Shown one piece after another: positions 63,221 through 64,000 of a stretch of DNA of 64,000 bases (position 1 is the first letter of the stretch; each line of letters begins with the position of its first letter). The notes under the pieces were generated by a model. It worked only from the letters and a program-made list of their open reading frames with translations, had not been told where the DNA came from and searched no databases. The position numbers and the translations under genes are program-made. This DNA comes from Fistularia commersonii (Eukaryota; Chordata; Actinopteri; Syngnathiformes; Fistulariidae). The stretch spans positions 14,758,001-14,822,000 of the forward strand of contig JBBMNZ010000009.1 in assembly GCA_037954325.1 (NCBI GenBank), read 5' to 3'.

Positions 63221-64000
63221 AGTTTAAAACTTATAGCTATTCGTTCAAAAAGTGAGTATCTCACAGAGTTAAAGCGTTTTTGATTCGGAGTGGATATAAG
63301 TTATGAATTTCATCAAGCTGGTTTCTGCTGTTTAAATATGTTGTTTAGGACATGATTTTGCACAATATATGTCAAATTCAGCGTAATCCAGCAACAAGTT
63401 TAAAAGTTATAGCCATTCGTTCAAAAAGTGCTTATCTCACCGAATTGAAGCGTTTTTGATTCGGAGTGGAAATAACTAATGAATTTCATCAAGCAGGTTT
63501 CTGATGTTGAAATATGTTGTTTAGGACATGATTCTGAACAATATATGTCAAACTCAGTGTTATCCAGCCACAAGTTTAAAAGATATTGCCATTCGTTCAA
63601 TCATTGCTTATCTCACCGAGTTGAAGCGTTTTTGATTCGGACTGTAAATAACTAATGAATTTCATCAAGCAGGTTTCTGCCATTTAAATATGTTGTTTAG
63701 GACATGATTCTGCACAATATATGTCAAATTAAGTGTAGTCCAGCCTCAAGTTCAAAAGATATAGCAATGCGTTCATAAAGTGCTTATCTCACCGAGTTGA
63801 AGCGTTTTTGATTCGGAGTGGAAATAACTAATGAATTTCATCAAGCAGGTTTCTGCTGTTGAAATATGTTGTTTAGGTCATGATTCTGCACAATATATGT
63901 CAAACTCAGTGTTATCCAGCCTCAAGTTTAAAAGATATAGCCATTCGTTCAATCATTGCTTATCTCACCAAGTTGAAGCGTTTTTGATTCGGACTGTAAA
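63221..64000. repeat. Array continues to the window edge
   Basis: The order gtgagtatctcacag, cagcgtaatcc, catcaagcagg with ctgatgttg, then ctgccatttaaatatg and ggactgtaaa again follows that at 55,870-56,400 and 58,859-59,300. The window cuts the array in the middle of a monomer. Confidence 0.85.

Larger units (their letters stand above)
1..64000. repeat. Tandem satellite array, ~176-bp monomer
   Basis: The window is a continuous head-to-tail array. Taking atgattctgc as monomer start, the first starts are at 1, 177, 353 and 529, and the spacing stays near 176 bp to the last one at 63,880. The commonest bases give a 176-bp consensus with 62 G or C. All monomers read in the same direction and I saw no inversion, gap or foreign insertion. 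The most variable consensus positions are 9-10, 20-21, 41-50, 55-57, 62-64, 71-90, 110-120, 126-132, 142-146, 150-160 and 170-176. Length variants come from 1-bp changes near 112-118, losses of about 2-4 bp near 14-20, and one loss of about 12 bp. Such arrays usually form centromeric or heterochromatic DNA; that role is inferred here. Confidence 0.99.

Noticed and set aside
1..64000. CRISPR array
   Set aside because: There are no unique spacers between repeats; the 176-bp units are contiguous and similar along their full length.
1..64000. Human or primate alpha satellite
   Set aside because: Only a 14-16-base dyad-centred segment is alike; the rest of the 176-bp monomer does not align with the 171-bp alpha monomer as I know it.
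1..64000. Retrotransposon, DNA transposon or rDNA insertions
   Set aside because: I scanned each line for loss of the monomer pattern and found none longer than small indels. Subtle fragments inside a monomer cannot be excluded without a search.

Overview
The whole 64,000-base window is one uninterrupted head-to-tail satellite DNA array. The monomer is about 176 bp and AT-rich (62 of 176 bases G or C, about 35%, counted by hand on my consensus). Roughly 360-365 monomers fit in the window and all lie in the same orientation. Both ends are inside the array, so the flanks are unseen. I found no protein-coding gene, RNA gene, transposon, CRISPR array or unique sequence. The open reading frames present are 60-89 codons long and are by-products of the satellite.

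A nucleosome-sized, AT-rich monomer in megasatellite-like arrays is typical of centromeric or pericentromeric DNA of a eukaryote. I lean to a flowering plant, because one block of the monomer (consensus 51-67, aaaagttatagccattc in many copies) resembles a block I recall from legume centromeric satellites. No species can be named from the sequence alone.

The interest is in the higher-order structure, read by following diagnostic variants. (1) 1-8,784: a 12-monomer family whose equivalent points recur at 481, 1,887, 3,996, 6,281 and 7,862, giving 8-, 12-, 13- and 9-monomer units. (2) 8,785-13,705: two copies of a 14-monomer, 2,461-bp unit. (3) 13,706-16,720: a 9-monomer, 1,579-bp unit with a mosaic patch from region 2. 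(4) 16,721-25,700: a ladder of 9-, 10-, 11- and 10-monomer units nested in a 21-monomer, 3,698-bp super-repeat. (5) 25,701-27,460: two 5-monomer, 880-bp units. (6) 27,461-33,305: a less regular zone with 2- and 6-monomer repeats and a patch related to region 3. (7) 33,306-54,717: a super-repeat of about 8.2 kb (about 47 monomers) in two consecutive copies plus a partial third, each altered by losses or gains of whole monomers. (8) 54,718-64,000: short units of 4, 6, 3 and 2 monomers.

Almost every difference in length between related units is a whole number of monomers. That is the mark of unequal exchange or replication slippage in register. Adjacent units differ at few sites by eye while units of different families differ at many, so homogenisation is local and recent.
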